The translations under genes were made by a program, and so were the position numbers. DNA of 55,740 bases from Bacillota bacterium (lineage in GTDB: Bacteria > Bacillota > Sulfobacillia > JAIMAT01), in NCBI GenBank assembly GCA_029961055.1, contig JASBVM010000012.1, positions 1 to 55,740 of the forward strand. Reading direction: 5' to 3'. This document shows, one piece after another, positions 1 through 8,016 of this stretch. Position 1 is the stretch's first letter, and every line of letters begins with the position of its first letter. The notes under the pieces were generated by a model that saw nothing but the letters and a program-made list of their open reading frames with translations, was not told where the DNA came from and ran no database searches.

Positions 1-416
1 CCGGGCTCCCGGCCGGCCCGCTCCTCCGCCTCCCGGGAGAGCAGGTAGAGGCGCGCGAACTTCCTCACGTCGCGGAAGCAGAGCCGCCCGCCGCCCGCCA
101 GCCCGGCGAGCATGTGAAGGTGCGGATCGGCGAGGTCGCCCGCGGGGTCGGGCTCGTCCGCCCGGAAGATGAGGCGGCCGGTCATGCGCAGGTGGAGGAG
201 CCAGCCGGGCCGCTCCCCGGCGAAGCGGACGAGCAGGTACTTGCCCCGCCGGTCCAGCGCCTCCACCCGCGCTCCCGTGTAGAGCCGGGCGAACGCCCCC
301 GCCTCCACCCCGACCAGGAAGTGCGGGTGCCGGACCTCGATCCGGGCGATCTCCCTGCCGACCAGGCGCGCCGCCAGCGTCCGGCGGATCGTCTCCACCT
401 CGGGCAGTTCGGGCAA
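1..416 (-). CDS. mutM: Formamidopyrimidine-DNA glycosylase, 3' end outside window
   Basis: The minus strand from 416 reads (M)PELPEVETIRRTLAAR, the hallmark Fpg/MutM N-terminus whose Pro-2 is the catalytic nucleophile and Glu-3 the general acid. About 138 residues are present; the H2TH and zinc-finger parts lie beyond the left edge. The enzyme excises 8-oxoguanine and other oxidised purines in base excision repair. The start is TTG at 416, because the Pro must follow the initiator; a GGAGG lies 10 bases upstream. The gene begins 5 bases after the polA stop, the polA-mutM order common in Firmicutes, so the two are probably co-transcribed and translationally linked. Confidence 0.93.
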   Translation of the reverse strand, partial: MPELPEVETIRRTLAARLVGREIARIEVRHPHFLVGVEAGAFARLYTGARVEALDRRGKYLLVRFAGERPGWLLHLRMTGRLIFRADEPDPAGDLADPHLHMLAGLAGGGRLCFRDVRKFARLYLLSREAEERAGREP

Positions 417-421
417 GAGGC

Positions 422-3142
422 CTACGCCTCCGCGTCCAGCGGCACCAGGTCGTACCAGTTGGGGCCGGCCTTGACGTCGACCACCAGCGGCACCGCCAGC
501 TTCATGGCGCCCTCCATGGAGTCGCGGAGAAGGCGGGCCATCGCCTCCCGGTCCTCGCTCCGCCCCTCCAGGATCAGCTCGTCGTGGACGGTCAGGACCA
601 GGCGGGCGTCGAGCCCGCTCTCGCCCAGGGCGCGGCGGAGGCGGACCATGGCGATCTTCAGGATGTCGGCCGCCGTCCCCTGGATGGGCGTGTTCAGCGC
701 CGTCCGCTCGGCCGCCTGCCGCCGCGCGTAGACGCGGGAGCGGAGGTCGGGGAGGTAGCGGATGCGGCCGGAGAGCGTGCGCACGAAGCCTTCCTCCCGG
801 GCGCGCGCCACCACCTCCTCCATGTAGCGGCGGACACCGGGGAAGCGGTCCAGGTAGGTGCGGATGAAGGCGGCCGCCTCCTCCCGGGAGATGCCCAGCT
901 GCTGGGAGAGGCCGTAGTCGGAGATGCCGTAGACGATCCCGAAGTTGACCGCCTTGGCGCGCGAGCGCTGCTCGTGGGTGACCTCCTCCGGCTTCAGACC
1001 GAAGACCTGGGCGGCGGTGGCCCGGTGGATGTCGGCGCCGGAGAGGAAGGCGGCCTGGAGCCGCTCGTCCCCCGCGATGTGGGCGAGCACCCGCAGCTCG
1101 ATCTGGGAGTAGTCGCCGGAGACCAGGATCCGGCCCGGCGGCGCGGTGAAGGCCTTGCGCAGCTTCCGGCCCGGCTCCTCGCGCACGGGGATGTTCTGCA
1201 GGTTCGGGTCGGCGCTGGAGAGGCGCCCCGTCGCCGTCACCGTCTGGTGGAAGGCGGCGTGGACGCGGCCGTCCACCGGATCGATCACCGGTCCCAGCCC
1301 CTCCACGTAGGTGCCGTAGAGCTTCGTCAGCTGGCGGTACTCCAGTACCGTGGAGGCGATGGGATGGGCCGCCGCCAGCGACTCCAGCACCTCCGCGTCG
1401 GTGGACCAGCCGGTCTTGGTCCGGCGTCCCCGCGGGAGGCCCAGCTTCTCGAAGAGGATCTGGCCGAGCTGCTGGGTGGAGTTGATGTTGAACCGCTCGC
1501 CGGCCATCTCGTAGATCCGGCGCTCCAGCTCGGCGATCCGGCCCCGGAACTCCTCGCCCAGCTCGCGCAGCGTGGCCGGGTCCACCCGGACCCCGGTCGC
1601 CTCCATCTCCGCCAGGACCGGCTCCAGCGGCATCTCCACCTCGCGGTAGAGGGGACCGAGCCCCATCCCCTCCAGCTCCGCCTCCATGGGCGACAGCAAC
1701 CGTTCCACGGCCAGCGCCTCGAGGGCGAGCCGCATCCCGGTGGCCTGCTCCGTCACCTGCTCCTCCCCGGCGGCCGGTCCCTCCGGCGGCAGCTCCACGC
1801 CAGCCCAGCGGCGCACCAGCTCGTCCAGCGGGTACCGGCTGCGCGAGGGGTCCAGCAGATAGGCGCCCACCTCGGCGTCCCGGACGGGGCCCGCCGGCTC
1901 CAGCCCCGCCGCCCAGGCGGCTCGCAGAAGCGGTTTCAGCCGGTACCCGGCCTTGGCGGCCCGCGGGTCGGCCAACCAGCGCGCCAGCGGCGCCGGGAAG
2001 CCGAGGCGGCCGCGCTCCGGGGAGCGCTCCACCGGGAAGAGCCAGGCTTCCTCCCCGTCGCAGACCGCGACCAGGGTGGGCGCCGGCAGGCCGGGCCGGT
2101 CCGGCCGGAAGGCGGCCGCCACGGTGCCCGGCCTCGCCTGCATCCGGCGCAGGAAGCGGTCGGCCTCCTCCCCCACCTCTTCGCGCACCCAGCGCAGGGG
2201 CGGCGCGCTCACGCTCGCCTGTGGACCCGCCCGGGCCGGGGCCTCCGCCTGCGCCCCGTTCGCCGTCTCAGGCGCCAGGCCGAAGCGACGGGCCAGCGTG
2301 CGCAGCTCCAGCTCCTCGAAGAGCGGCCAGGCCGCCGCCGCGTCCGGGGGGCGGCGCCGGCAGGCCTCCAGGTCCAGCGTCACCGGCGCCTCGCGGTCGA
2401 TGAGGCCCAGCTGCCGGCTCATCCGCGCCTGCTCCTCGTGTTCCGCCAGGCGCTCCCGGAGCTTCTTCCCCGCCACCTGGTCGAGGTGGCGGTAGAGCTC
2501 GTCGATGGAGCCGAACTGCTGGATCAGCTTGAGCGCCGTCTTCTCGCCGACGCCGGGCACGCCGGGGATGTTGTCGGAGGCGTCGCCGGCCAGGCCCTTC
2601 ACCTCCGCCAGCTGCCGGGGCTCCAGCCCGTACTCCTCCCGGACCGCGGCCAGGTTGAAGAGGCGCGTCTCGGTGATCCCCTTGACCGTCACCAGCACGT
2701 CGGTCTGCTCGTCCACCAGCTGGAGCGCGTCGCGGTCGCCGGTGACGATCAGCGCGCGGAGGCCCTGCTCCGCCGCCTGCCGGGCGAGGCTCCCCAGCAG
2801 GTCGTCGCCCTCGTAACCGTCCAGCTCGTAGATGGGGATGCGGAGCGCCTCCAGGACCCGGTGGAGCAGCGGGATCTGGCTGGCCAGCTCTTCCTGCATC
2901 GGCTGCCGTTGCGCCTTGTACTCCTCGTACGCCTCGTGGCGGAAGGTGGGCGCGCGCCGGTCGAAGACCACGGCCAGGTACTCCGGCCGCTGATCCTGTT
3001 CCAGACGCAGCAGCATGTTGAGGAAGCCCGTGATGGCGTTGGTCGGCTGGCCGGCCGTGGTGCTGAGCGGCGGCAGCGCGTAGAAAGCCCGGTGAGCCAG
3101 GCTGTGCCCGTCCAAAAGAGCGATGGTCGACGCTCCCGTCAC
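422..3142 (-). CDS. polA: DNA polymerase I
   Basis: The 906-residue protein has the three-part Pol I layout. Residues 1 to about 290 form the 5' nuclease (flap endonuclease) domain, beginning IALLDGHSLAHRAFYALPPL with the GDRDALQLV and GVPGVGEKTA motifs. Residues about 310 to 490 sit where the 3'-5' exonuclease should be, but the DxE metal-binding motif is missing, so proofreading is probably absent, as in Bacillus and Thermus enzymes. From about 500 the polymerase domain carries motif A (DYSQIELRVLAHIAGDE), motif B (RSRAKAVNFGIVYG) and motif C (VHDELILE). It fills gaps in excision repair and removes RNA primers. The start is GTG at 3142 after an AGAGGGGAGAGG ribosome site. Confidence 0.97.
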   Translation of the reverse strand: MTGASTIALLDGHSLAHRAFYALPPLSTTAGQPTNAITGFLNMLLRLEQDQRPEYLAVVFDRRAPTFRHEAYEEYKAQRQPMQEELASQIPLLHRVLEALRIPIYELDGYEGDDLLGSLARQAAEQGLRALIVTGDRDALQLVDEQTDVLVTVKGITETRLFNLAAVREEYGLEPRQLAEVKGLAGDASDNIPGVPGVGEKTALKLIQQFGSIDELYRHLDQVAGKKLRERLAEHEEQARMSRQLGLIDREAPVTLDLEACRRRPPDAAAAWPLFEELELRTLARRFGLAPETANGAQAEAPARAGPQASVSAPPLRWVREEVGEEADRFLRRMQARPGTVAAAFRPDRPGLPAPTLVAVCDGEEAWLFPVERSPERGRLGFPAPLARWLADPRAAKAGYRLKPLLRAAWAAGLEPAGPVRDAEVGAYLLDPSRSRYPLDELVRRWAGVELPPEGPAAGEEQVTEQATGMRLALEALAVERLLSPMEAELEGMGLGPLYREVEMPLEPVLAEMEATGVRVDPATLRELGEEFRGRIAELERRIYEMAGERFNINSTQQLGQILFEKLGLPRGRRTKTGWSTDAEVLESLAAAHPIASTVLEYRQLTKLYGTYVEGLGPVIDPVDGRVHAAFHQTVTATGRLSSADPNLQNIPVREEPGRKLRKAFTAPPGRILVSGDYSQIELRVLAHIAGDERLQAAFLSGADIHRATAAQVFGLKPEEVTHEQRSRAKAVNFGIVYGISDYGLSQQLGISREEAAAFIRTYLDRFPGVRRYMEEVVARAREEGFVRTLSGRIRYLPDLRSRVYARRQAAERTALNTPIQGTAADILKIAMVRLRRALGESGLDARLVLTVHDELILEGRSEDREAMARLLRDSMEGAMKLAVPLVVDVKAGPNWYDLVPLDAEA

Positions 3143-3218
3143 CCTCTCCCCTCTTCCCCTCCGCTCGGTCGCCGACCTCTCGCCCGGCGCCCCCGCCCGT
3201 CCCGTCGCCGGCGGCTTC

Positions 3219-4142
3219 CTAGGGGTTGCCTTCCCCGCCCTCCACCACGACGGTGACGCGCTCGACCGACGAGACCGCCGCGCCCTTCTTCTCCGAGGTC
3301 CCGCCCGGGGCCGAGAAGGCCGGGGGCGCCTGACGGACGACGCTGCCGCCGTTCGCCTCCGCCGTGCTCTCCAGCGTCTTCGCCACCGCCGCGGCGGAGA
3401 CCGGCGAGGCGTACTCCACCTCCACGCTGACGCTCTGGCCGGGGAAGACCGCGTCCCGCCGCACGCTGCCCAGCTGGGCCAGCCGCTCCGCCACCAGGCC
3501 GGCCACGAGGCGCGGGTCGCCTACGCGCAGCTCGAAGGTGGCCGCCGCCTCCTCCGCCGGGGCCAGCGACAGCCGGTTCCGAGCCTCCTGGCCCTGCCGG
3601 CCTCCGCTCTGGGTGGCCGGCGCGGCGAGCCCGCGGGCGCCCGCCGTCGCCCCGCCCTCCGGCGCGCCGGCGGGGGCCCTGCCGGCCGTTCCGGCCGCCC
3701 CGGTGGTCGGCCCCTGCCCGCCCTGCCCGCGGCTCATCTCCACCGCCACCCCGGGCTGCCGCGGGCCGCCCGGTCGCAGCCCGCCCCCGGCCACGCCCAC
3801 CGCCACCGCCAGCGCGGCCGCCGCGGCCACCCCGGCCGCCAGAGGCCAGCCGAAGCGCCGGCGCCGCAGGCCGGGCGCGCCCGGCGCCGGGGACGCTCCG
3901 GCCGCGCCGGCGCCGGAACCCGCCGCCTCCACCAGGCGGAGGTGGAGGCGCTGCTCCAGCCCCGCGGGCAGCGGCGGATCGGGCAGCGCGGCCAGCATGC
4001 CGGTCACGGCCGTCAGCTCGTCGGCTTCCTCCCGGCAGGCCGGACAGAGCTCGAGGTGCGCCCGCACCCGCAGGCGCACGCCTTCGGGCAGCTCGCCGTC
4101 CAGATAGGCGGGCAGGAGCGCGCGGCACCGGCGGCAGTTCAT
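3219..4142 (-). CDS. Anti-sigma factor with zinc-finger (ZAS/HC2) domain
   Basis: The 307-residue protein starts MNCRRCRALLPAYLDGEL and continues to HLELCPAC, the H-x3-C-x2-C signature of zf-HC2 anti-sigma domains that bind and hold ECF sigma factors. A hydrophobic Ala/Val/Gly stretch near residues 100 to 120 is the single membrane segment. A long low-complexity Gly/Ala/Pro region follows, then a folded C-terminal domain of about 100 residues that I do not recognise; it would be extracytoplasmic and may be the sensor. The start overlaps the end of the sigma gene by four bases, so the pair is translationally coupled. The signal sensed cannot be inferred. Confidence 0.88.
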   Translation of the reverse strand: MNCRRCRALLPAYLDGELPEGVRLRVRAHLELCPACREEADELTAVTGMLAALPDPPLPAGLEQRLHLRLVEAAGSGAGAAGASPAPGAPGLRRRRFGWPLAAGVAAAAALAVAVGVAGGGLRPGGPRQPGVAVEMSRGQGGQGPTTGAAGTAGRAPAGAPEGGATAGARGLAAPATQSGGRQGQEARNRLSLAPAEEAAATFELRVGDPRLVAGLVAERLAQLGSVRRDAVFPGQSVSVEVEYASPVSAAAVAKTLESTAEANGGSVVRQAPPAFSAPGGTSEKKGAAVSSVERVTVVVEGGEGNP

Positions 4143-4744
4143 TCCGCCACCCCCTGCCGGCGCCGCACCGAAGGAAGCAGCCCCGCCTCCGCCAGCTTCT
4201 CGCGGAGCGCCCGGCGTCCCCGGAAGACCCGGGACTTGACGGTGCCCAGCGGTATCCCGGTCATCTCGGCCACTTCCTCGTAGCTCAGACCCTCCACGTC
4301 GCGCAGGAGGAGCGCCGCCCGGTACTCCTCGGGAAGCGCGGCGAGCGCGGCCTCCACCGCCTCGTGGCGCTCCGCCGCCAGCAGCGCCTCCTCCGGGTCA
4401 CAGGCCGCGGTCCCCGTCGCCGGCTCGGGAATCCTCGCCGGCTCCCGCGCTTCCTCGTGGTGTTCGCGGCGGCGGTTCCGACGCCCATGGTCGAGGCAGA
4501 GGTTGATCGCGATGCGATAGAGCCAGCTGCCGAAGCGGGAGCCGCCGCGGAAGGCGCCCAGGGCGCGGAAGGCGTGCAGGACCGCCTCCTGCACCACATC
4601 CTCCGCCTCCTGGCGGCCGACGAGGCGGACCGCGGCGCCGTAGACGCGGCGCAGCTCGGGCCGGACCAGCTCCTCGAAGGCGGCCACGTCCCCCGCCTGC
4701 GCCCGCTCGAGAAGGGCTCGTTCGAGTCCGTCGATCTCCGGCAT
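4139..4744 (-). CDS. ECF (group 4) RNA polymerase sigma factor
   Basis: The 201-residue protein contains sigma region 2 (DVAAFEELVRPELRRVYGAA through GSRFGSWLYRIAINLCLDH, core and -10 binding) and region 4 (ALPEEYRAALLLRDVEGLSY followed by GIPLGTVKSRVFRGRRALR, a helix-turn-helix for the -35). There is no region 1.1 or 3, so it is an ECF type resembling the SigW/RpoE group. ATG at 4744 is chosen over the in-frame codon at 4774 because GGAGG lies five bases upstream of it. It is followed by a coupled zinc-finger anti-sigma gene, the usual arrangement. The divergent upstream region carries the tRNA-Leu promoter and a pair of ACCGGT-centred palindromes. Confidence 0.92.
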   Translation of the reverse strand: MPEIDGLERALLERAQAGDVAAFEELVRPELRRVYGAAVRLVGRQEAEDVVQEAVLHAFRALGAFRGGSRFGSWLYRIAINLCLDHGRRNRRREHHEEAREPARIPEPATGTAACDPEEALLAAERHEAVEAALAALPEEYRAALLLRDVEGLSYEEVAEMTGIPLGTVKSRVFRGRRALREKLAEAGLLPSVRRRQGVAE

Positions 4745-4801
4745 CGGGCCCTCCAGCACCGTACGTCGACACACCAGCCGGGACGGGGGCCGCGCCCCTG
4801 G

Positions 4802-4855
4802 GCACCGGTACGGCTTCGTTGATGCGCTCCTGGTCCTATGTTATCGTACCGGTGC
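4802..4855. promoter_or_regulatory. Inverted pair of GCACCGGTAC sites flanking the tRNA-Leu promoter
   Basis: GCACCGGTAC at 4802..4811 and its exact reverse complement GTACCGGTGC at 4846..4855 lie 44 bases apart centre to centre (about four helical turns). Each core, ACCGGT, is itself a palindrome. They bracket the -35/-10 of the tRNA promoter and lie in the region that must also drive the divergent sigma gene. Two sites for one dimeric regulator is a natural reading. The protein is unknown and the function is inference. Confidence 0.45.
4819..4847 (+). promoter_or_regulatory. Sigma-A-type promoter for tRNA-Leu
   Basis: TTGATG at 4819..4824 and TATCGT at 4842..4847 are separated by exactly 17 bases. 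A transcript would start near 4854, about 16 bases before the mature tRNA 5' end. This is one of the clearer -35/-10 pairs in this GC-rich window. Confidence 0.7.
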
Positions 4856-4869
4856 ATCGCGCCGCTTGG

Positions 4870-4956
4870 GCCGGAGTGTCGGAACCGGCAGACGAGCCCG
4901 ACTCAAAATCGGGTCCCCGCGAGGGGGTGTGGGTTCGAGTCCCACCTCCGGCACCA
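4870..4956 (+). tRNA. tRNA-Leu, anticodon CAA
   Basis: A full cloverleaf can be drawn. The acceptor stem GCCGGAG pairs with CTCCGGC at 4946..4952, followed by discriminator A and encoded CCA (4954..4956). The D arm is TCG/CGA. The anticodon stem CCCGA/TCGGG carries the loop CTCAAAA, giving CAA in the middle. There is a long class II variable arm (TCCCCGCGAGGGGG) and a T arm GTGGG-TTCGAGT-CCCAC. The long variable arm and CAA identify leucine, decoding UUG. It stands alone, with its own promoter and terminator. Confidence 0.96.
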
Positions 4957-4999
4957 CTCTTCCCACATTGGAGTCGGCTCCGCCCGGGTAGACGACGGA

Positions 5000-5031
5000 C
5001 CCCCGGGAATCGATCCCGGGGGCGCTCTTTC
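5000..5031 (+). terminator. Intrinsic terminator after tRNA-Leu
   Basis: A perfect nine-base stem, CCCCCGGGA at 5000..5008 with TCCCGGGGG at 5014..5022, encloses a five-base loop and is followed by CGCTCTTTCTC. It closes the one-gene tRNA unit and, read the other way, could also stop transcription from the ABC transporter genes on the minus strand. Confidence 0.78.
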
Positions 5032-5088
5032 TCGGCTCCTTCCCTCATGCGCCCGGCCGCGGTTCGGGGGACCGCTCCGCCCCTCGCT

Positions 5089-6006
5089 TCAGGCGTACGA
5101 GATACGCGGATCCAGGAAGGCGTAGACGACGTCCACCACCAGGTTCATCACCACGATGGCCGAGGCGCTGAACATGGTCAGCCCCATGATCAGGGCGCCG
5201 TCGACGTTGCCGATGGCGTGGTTGAGGAGAAGGCCGAGGCCGGGCCAGTTGAAGACGTACTCGGTCACCACCAGGCCGCCCAGCAGGTAGCCCAGGTCCA
5301 TGCCGAGGTAGGTGACGACGGGGATCAACGCGTTCCGGAAGATGTGCCTCCAGATGACGATCCGCTCGGCCAGCCCCTTCGCCCTCGCCGTGCGCACGTA
5401 GTCCAGCCGCATCACCTCCAGCATGCTGGAGCGGAGGATGCGGACATAGACGGCGGCGCCCGTCAAGCCCACCGAGAGCGCCGGGAGGACCACCCCGAGC
5501 GTCGAGTAGCCACCCAGCGGGAAGAGGCCGGCGTAGTATCCCAGGTAGAGAAGCAGCAGCGACCCGACCCAGTAGACAGGAAGCGCCACCCCCACCAGGC
5601 TCGCCGTGCGCGCCACCTGGTCGATCCAGCTGTTCCGCTTCACGGCGGAGATGACGCCGATCGGGATCGCGATGAGGAGCTCGGCCGCCACGGCCGCCAG
5701 GGCCAGGAAGACCGTCGGCGGCAGCGCCTGGAGGATCATCGTCAGGACCGGCTGCTGCATGATCCAGTCGTAACCCAGATCCCCGTGGAACACCTGGACG
5801 AAGTAGAGCGCCAGGCGGAGCAGGAGCGGCTTGTCCAGGCCGAGCGCCTGCCGGATGGACGCGAGCGTCTCCGGCGTCGCATGCGGACCGGCGATCACGC
5901 GGGCCGGATCGGATGGGATGGCGTAGGTGACCAGGAAGGTGATGGCGATGATCGCCGCGATCGTCACCACCGTCCAGATGAGCCGCTTCAGGATGTATTG
6001 GACCAC
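5089..6006 (-). CDS. ABC transporter permease, DppB/OppB type
   Basis: The 305-residue integral membrane protein has the standard start of peptide-transport permeases (VQYILKRLIWTVVTIAAI), a large periplasm-facing loop, and the cytoplasmic contact motif of the family in RTARAKGLAERIVIWRHIFR (EAA-type, ATPase docking) near residue 210. It forms half of the channel for peptides, nickel or opine-like solutes; the substrate cannot be told. The start is GTG at 6006. It is the last gene of the unit permease C, binding protein, permease B. No DppD/DppF ATPase gene is nearby, so ATPases must be supplied from elsewhere. Confidence 0.92.
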   Translation of the reverse strand: MVQYILKRLIWTVVTIAAIIAITFLVTYAIPSDPARVIAGPHATPETLASIRQALGLDKPLLLRLALYFVQVFHGDLGYDWIMQQPVLTMILQALPPTVFLALAAVAAELLIAIPIGVISAVKRNSWIDQVARTASLVGVALPVYWVGSLLLLYLGYYAGLFPLGGYSTLGVVLPALSVGLTGAAVYVRILRSSMLEVMRLDYVRTARAKGLAERIVIWRHIFRNALIPVVTYLGMDLGYLLGGLVVTEYVFNWPGLGLLLNHAIGNVDGALIMGLTMFSASAIVVMNLVVDVVYAFLDPRISYA

Positions 6007-6035
6007 GCGATCGCCCCCACCACCGGTCGCCGGAA

Positions 6036-6067
6036 GAGGAGCCGGCCCTCGTCGGGCCGGGCTCCTC
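6036..6067 (-). other. Stable intercistronic hairpin between binding-protein and permease genes
   Basis: GAGGAGCCGGCCC (6036..6048) pairs with GGGCCGGGCTCCTC (6054..6067) around a five-base loop, with one bulged base. No U-run follows, so it is unlikely to be an efficient terminator. Its place just after the binding-protein gene resembles structures that protect the upstream message and let the binding protein outnumber the permease; that role is inferred. Confidence 0.6.
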
Positions 6068-6084
6068 TCCAGGCTCTCACCCGT

Positions 6085-7797
6085 TCACTTCGCGATCGAG
6101 ATCAGGTTGAAGCGTGTCGTCGAGACCGGGTGCACGTAGATGCCCAGGTTGGCCGGGTCGTGCGGATCGGGCTGGAGCCAGGGCTGGATCAGCGCGTCGT
6201 TCCAGCCGTAGTAGAGGAAGGCCCAGGCCGCCTGGTCGTGGGCGATCTTCTCGGCCTGCTGATAGAGCTTGACGCGCTCGTCCTGCTGGCTCGACGGGAG
6301 CGAATCGGCCTTGGTCACCAGCTGCTCGAAGGTGGGGTCCGTCCAGTTGCCCACGTTGGTCGAGTTGAAGGCGTCCTTGGCCAGCAGGTTGTAGAGGAAG
6401 TCCTGCGCGTCGGGGTAGTCCTGGAACCAGTCGGTCCAGGCGATGTTCCACGGCTTGGTCGGATCGTCCTCGTACGGCCAATAGCTCCCCACCTGGCTGA
6501 ACCCTTGCAGCTTGACGTCGATTCCGACCTGCTTCAGCTGCTCCTGGACCATCTGCGCGGTCCGGATGTGGTCCTGGGTATTGCTCGGATAGATCATGGT
6601 CACCTCCAGCGGCAGCTTGACGCCTGCCTGCTGGAGGAGCTGCTTGGCCTTGGCCGGATCGTAAGGGTACGGCTGGATCGACGGGTCGTAGCCGGGGATC
6701 GCGGGCGGCAGCGGCTGGCTCATCACCTGCCCGCGCCCGTTGGTGATGTTCTGGATGATCTGTTGCTTGTCGAGGGCGTAGTTGATCGCCTGGCGGACCA
6801 GCGGGTTGTTGAAGGGCGGCTTGGTCGTGTTGAAGGCCAGGTAGTAGATGGCGTTCTCGCGCCCCTTGAAGTACTGCTTCTTCAGGTTCGGATCCTGGAG
6901 GACCTGGGCGTAGATGGCGGACGTCAGCGGCCCGTTGACGAAGTCGAGGTCGCCCTGGCGGAACTGGAGGAGCTGGAGGTTGTCGGGGACGTTCTCCTTG
7001 AAGACCAGCTTCTCGATCTTCGCCTTGTGCTCACCCCAGTAATTCGGGTTGGGAACCAGCGTCATCTGCACGCCCGGCTGCCAGGAGTCGAGCTTGAACG
7101 GACCGCTGCCCACGGCGTGCTGCGAGTAGTCCTTGCCGTACTGCTCGGCGACCTTGGGGTCGACGATCGCCGCGGACATCAGCGCCAGCGTGTTCAGGAA
7201 GAAGGCCTGGGGCTGGGAGAGATCGATCTCCAGCGTCTGGGCGTCGATCACCTTGACGCCCGGCAAGCCGCCCTTGCCGTCCGGGGAGGCCTTCTGGCCC
7301 GAGGCGTTCCACTCCTTGTAGCCCTTGATCGCCGAGTAGGCGAAGCCGTAGGGCGCCGCGCCCCCTCCGATGGGATTCTTCGACGTGACCCGGTCGAGGC
7401 TGTATTTGACGGCGTAGGCGTCGAGGGGATCCCCGTTGGAGAACTTGATGCCGGGCTTGATGTGGAAGGTGTACTTGAGACCGTCCGGCGTCACGTCCCA
7501 GGTGGCCGCGTCCGGCACGAGCTCGGACTCCTTCGCCGGATCGTAGCTGACCAGCGTGTCATAGATCATCAGCATCGGGTACATCGAGGTCATGTCGGTC
7601 CACTTGGCCGGATCGAGGGTCTCGATGTTGCTCGTGAAGGCGGTCACGAGCGTCTGGCCGTTCTTGTGCTGGGCGGTCGTCGCCCCCCTGTTGCCCGTCT
7701 GCGTGGCGGCCGGCTTGCCCCCGCAACTGGACAGGACCAGCGCAAGTGCGACCAGCGCGGTCGAAAGCGTCGTTGCCCAGCGAACCTTCTTGCGCAC
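6085..7797 (-). CDS. ABC transporter substrate-binding lipoprotein, family 5 (DppA/OppA type)
   Basis: The 570-residue protein begins VRKKVRWATTLSTALVALAL and ends its signal peptide at LSSC, a lipobox, so the mature protein is anchored by a lipidated Cys. Family 5 features follow: the TLDPAKWTDMTSMYPMLMIY region, LKYTFHIKPGIKFSNGDPL, and GSGPFKLDSWQPG. It captures peptides or similar solutes outside the membrane. GTG at 7797 is preferred over the in-frame codon at 7866, because only it puts the signal peptide at the N-terminus and it follows a GGAGG about 10 bases upstream. A terminator hairpin lies directly in front of this ribosome site. Confidence 0.93.
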   Translation of the reverse strand: MRKKVRWATTLSTALVALALVLSSCGGKPAATQTGNRGATTAQHKNGQTLVTAFTSNIETLDPAKWTDMTSMYPMLMIYDTLVSYDPAKESELVPDAATWDVTPDGLKYTFHIKPGIKFSNGDPLDAYAVKYSLDRVTSKNPIGGGAAPYGFAYSAIKGYKEWNASGQKASPDGKGGLPGVKVIDAQTLEIDLSQPQAFFLNTLALMSAAIVDPKVAEQYGKDYSQHAVGSGPFKLDSWQPGVQMTLVPNPNYWGEHKAKIEKLVFKENVPDNLQLLQFRQGDLDFVNGPLTSAIYAQVLQDPNLKKQYFKGRENAIYYLAFNTTKPPFNNPLVRQAINYALDKQQIIQNITNGRGQVMSQPLPPAIPGYDPSIQPYPYDPAKAKQLLQQAGVKLPLEVTMIYPSNTQDHIRTAQMVQEQLKQVGIDVKLQGFSQVGSYWPYEDDPTKPWNIAWTDWFQDYPDAQDFLYNLLAKDAFNSTNVGNWTDPTFEQLVTKADSLPSSQQDERVKLYQQAEKIAHDQAAWAFLYYGWNDALIQPWLQPDPHDPANLGIYVHPVSTTRFNLISIAK

Positions 7798-7818
7798 GAA
7801 GGCCCATCCTCCTTCATC

Positions 7819-7857
7819 AAAAAATCGCTCCGGTCCCTGACCCACCGGGTGACCGGA
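7819..7857 (-). terminator. Intrinsic terminator directly upstream of the binding-protein gene (possible attenuator)
   Basis: On the minus strand TCCGGTC (7857..7851) and ACCC (7850..7847) pair with GGGT (7843..7840) reversed and GACCGGA (7835..7829), with a four-base bulge. GCGA and six consecutive U residues follow (7824..7819). The hairpin sits between the permease C stop and the binding-protein ribosome site, leaving no room for a promoter after it. The binding-protein gene must therefore be expressed by read-through, which is the geometry of an attenuator. Confidence 0.65.
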
Positions 7858-7897
7858 TTCTTCCACTTCCTGGCGCAGCTGGAGTGCCTGCGGGGTT

Positions 7898-7939
7898 TCA
7901 CCCGGATCTCCGGCAGGGTGAGCCGCCCTCGCTGCTCAC
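7898..7939 (-). CDS. Putative 13-residue leader peptide
   Basis: A strong ribosome site (GAAAGGAGG, about 7955..7947) stands six bases before GTG at 7939. The frame encodes VSSEGGSPCRRSG and stops at 7898, about 41 bases before the terminator stem. The start codon lies inside a perfect seven-base hairpin (GGTGAGC/GCTCACC, 7917..7940). The last codons, CCGGGTG at 7905..7899, are complementary to CACCCGG at 7851..7845 in the terminator left arm, so the two structures exclude each other. There is no run of a single amino acid to identify a sensed tRNA. Translation is inferred only. Confidence 0.35.
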   Translation of the reverse strand: MSSEGGSPCRRSG

Positions 7940-8016
7940 CGCCCACCTCCTTTCGGTGGCCGCCATGCCAGTGCGGAGACGGCGCCCGTGCCTCAGCGTC
8001 GCCACCTCGACCGGCC

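Noticed and set aside
2261-2262. CRISPR arrays, insertion sequences or prophage anywhere in the window
   Set aside because: No regularly spaced direct repeats, transposase or phage genes, or terminal inverted repeats with target duplications were seen on either strand.
584-3256. Long plus-strand open frame opposite polA; similar ones lie opposite pyk-pfkA (11696..15244), dnaE (18863..21859) and moxR-DUF58-murD (22177..25701)
   Set aside because: Each lies over conserved genes on the other strand, has no ribosome site or recognisable domain, and is explained by GC-rich codon bias.
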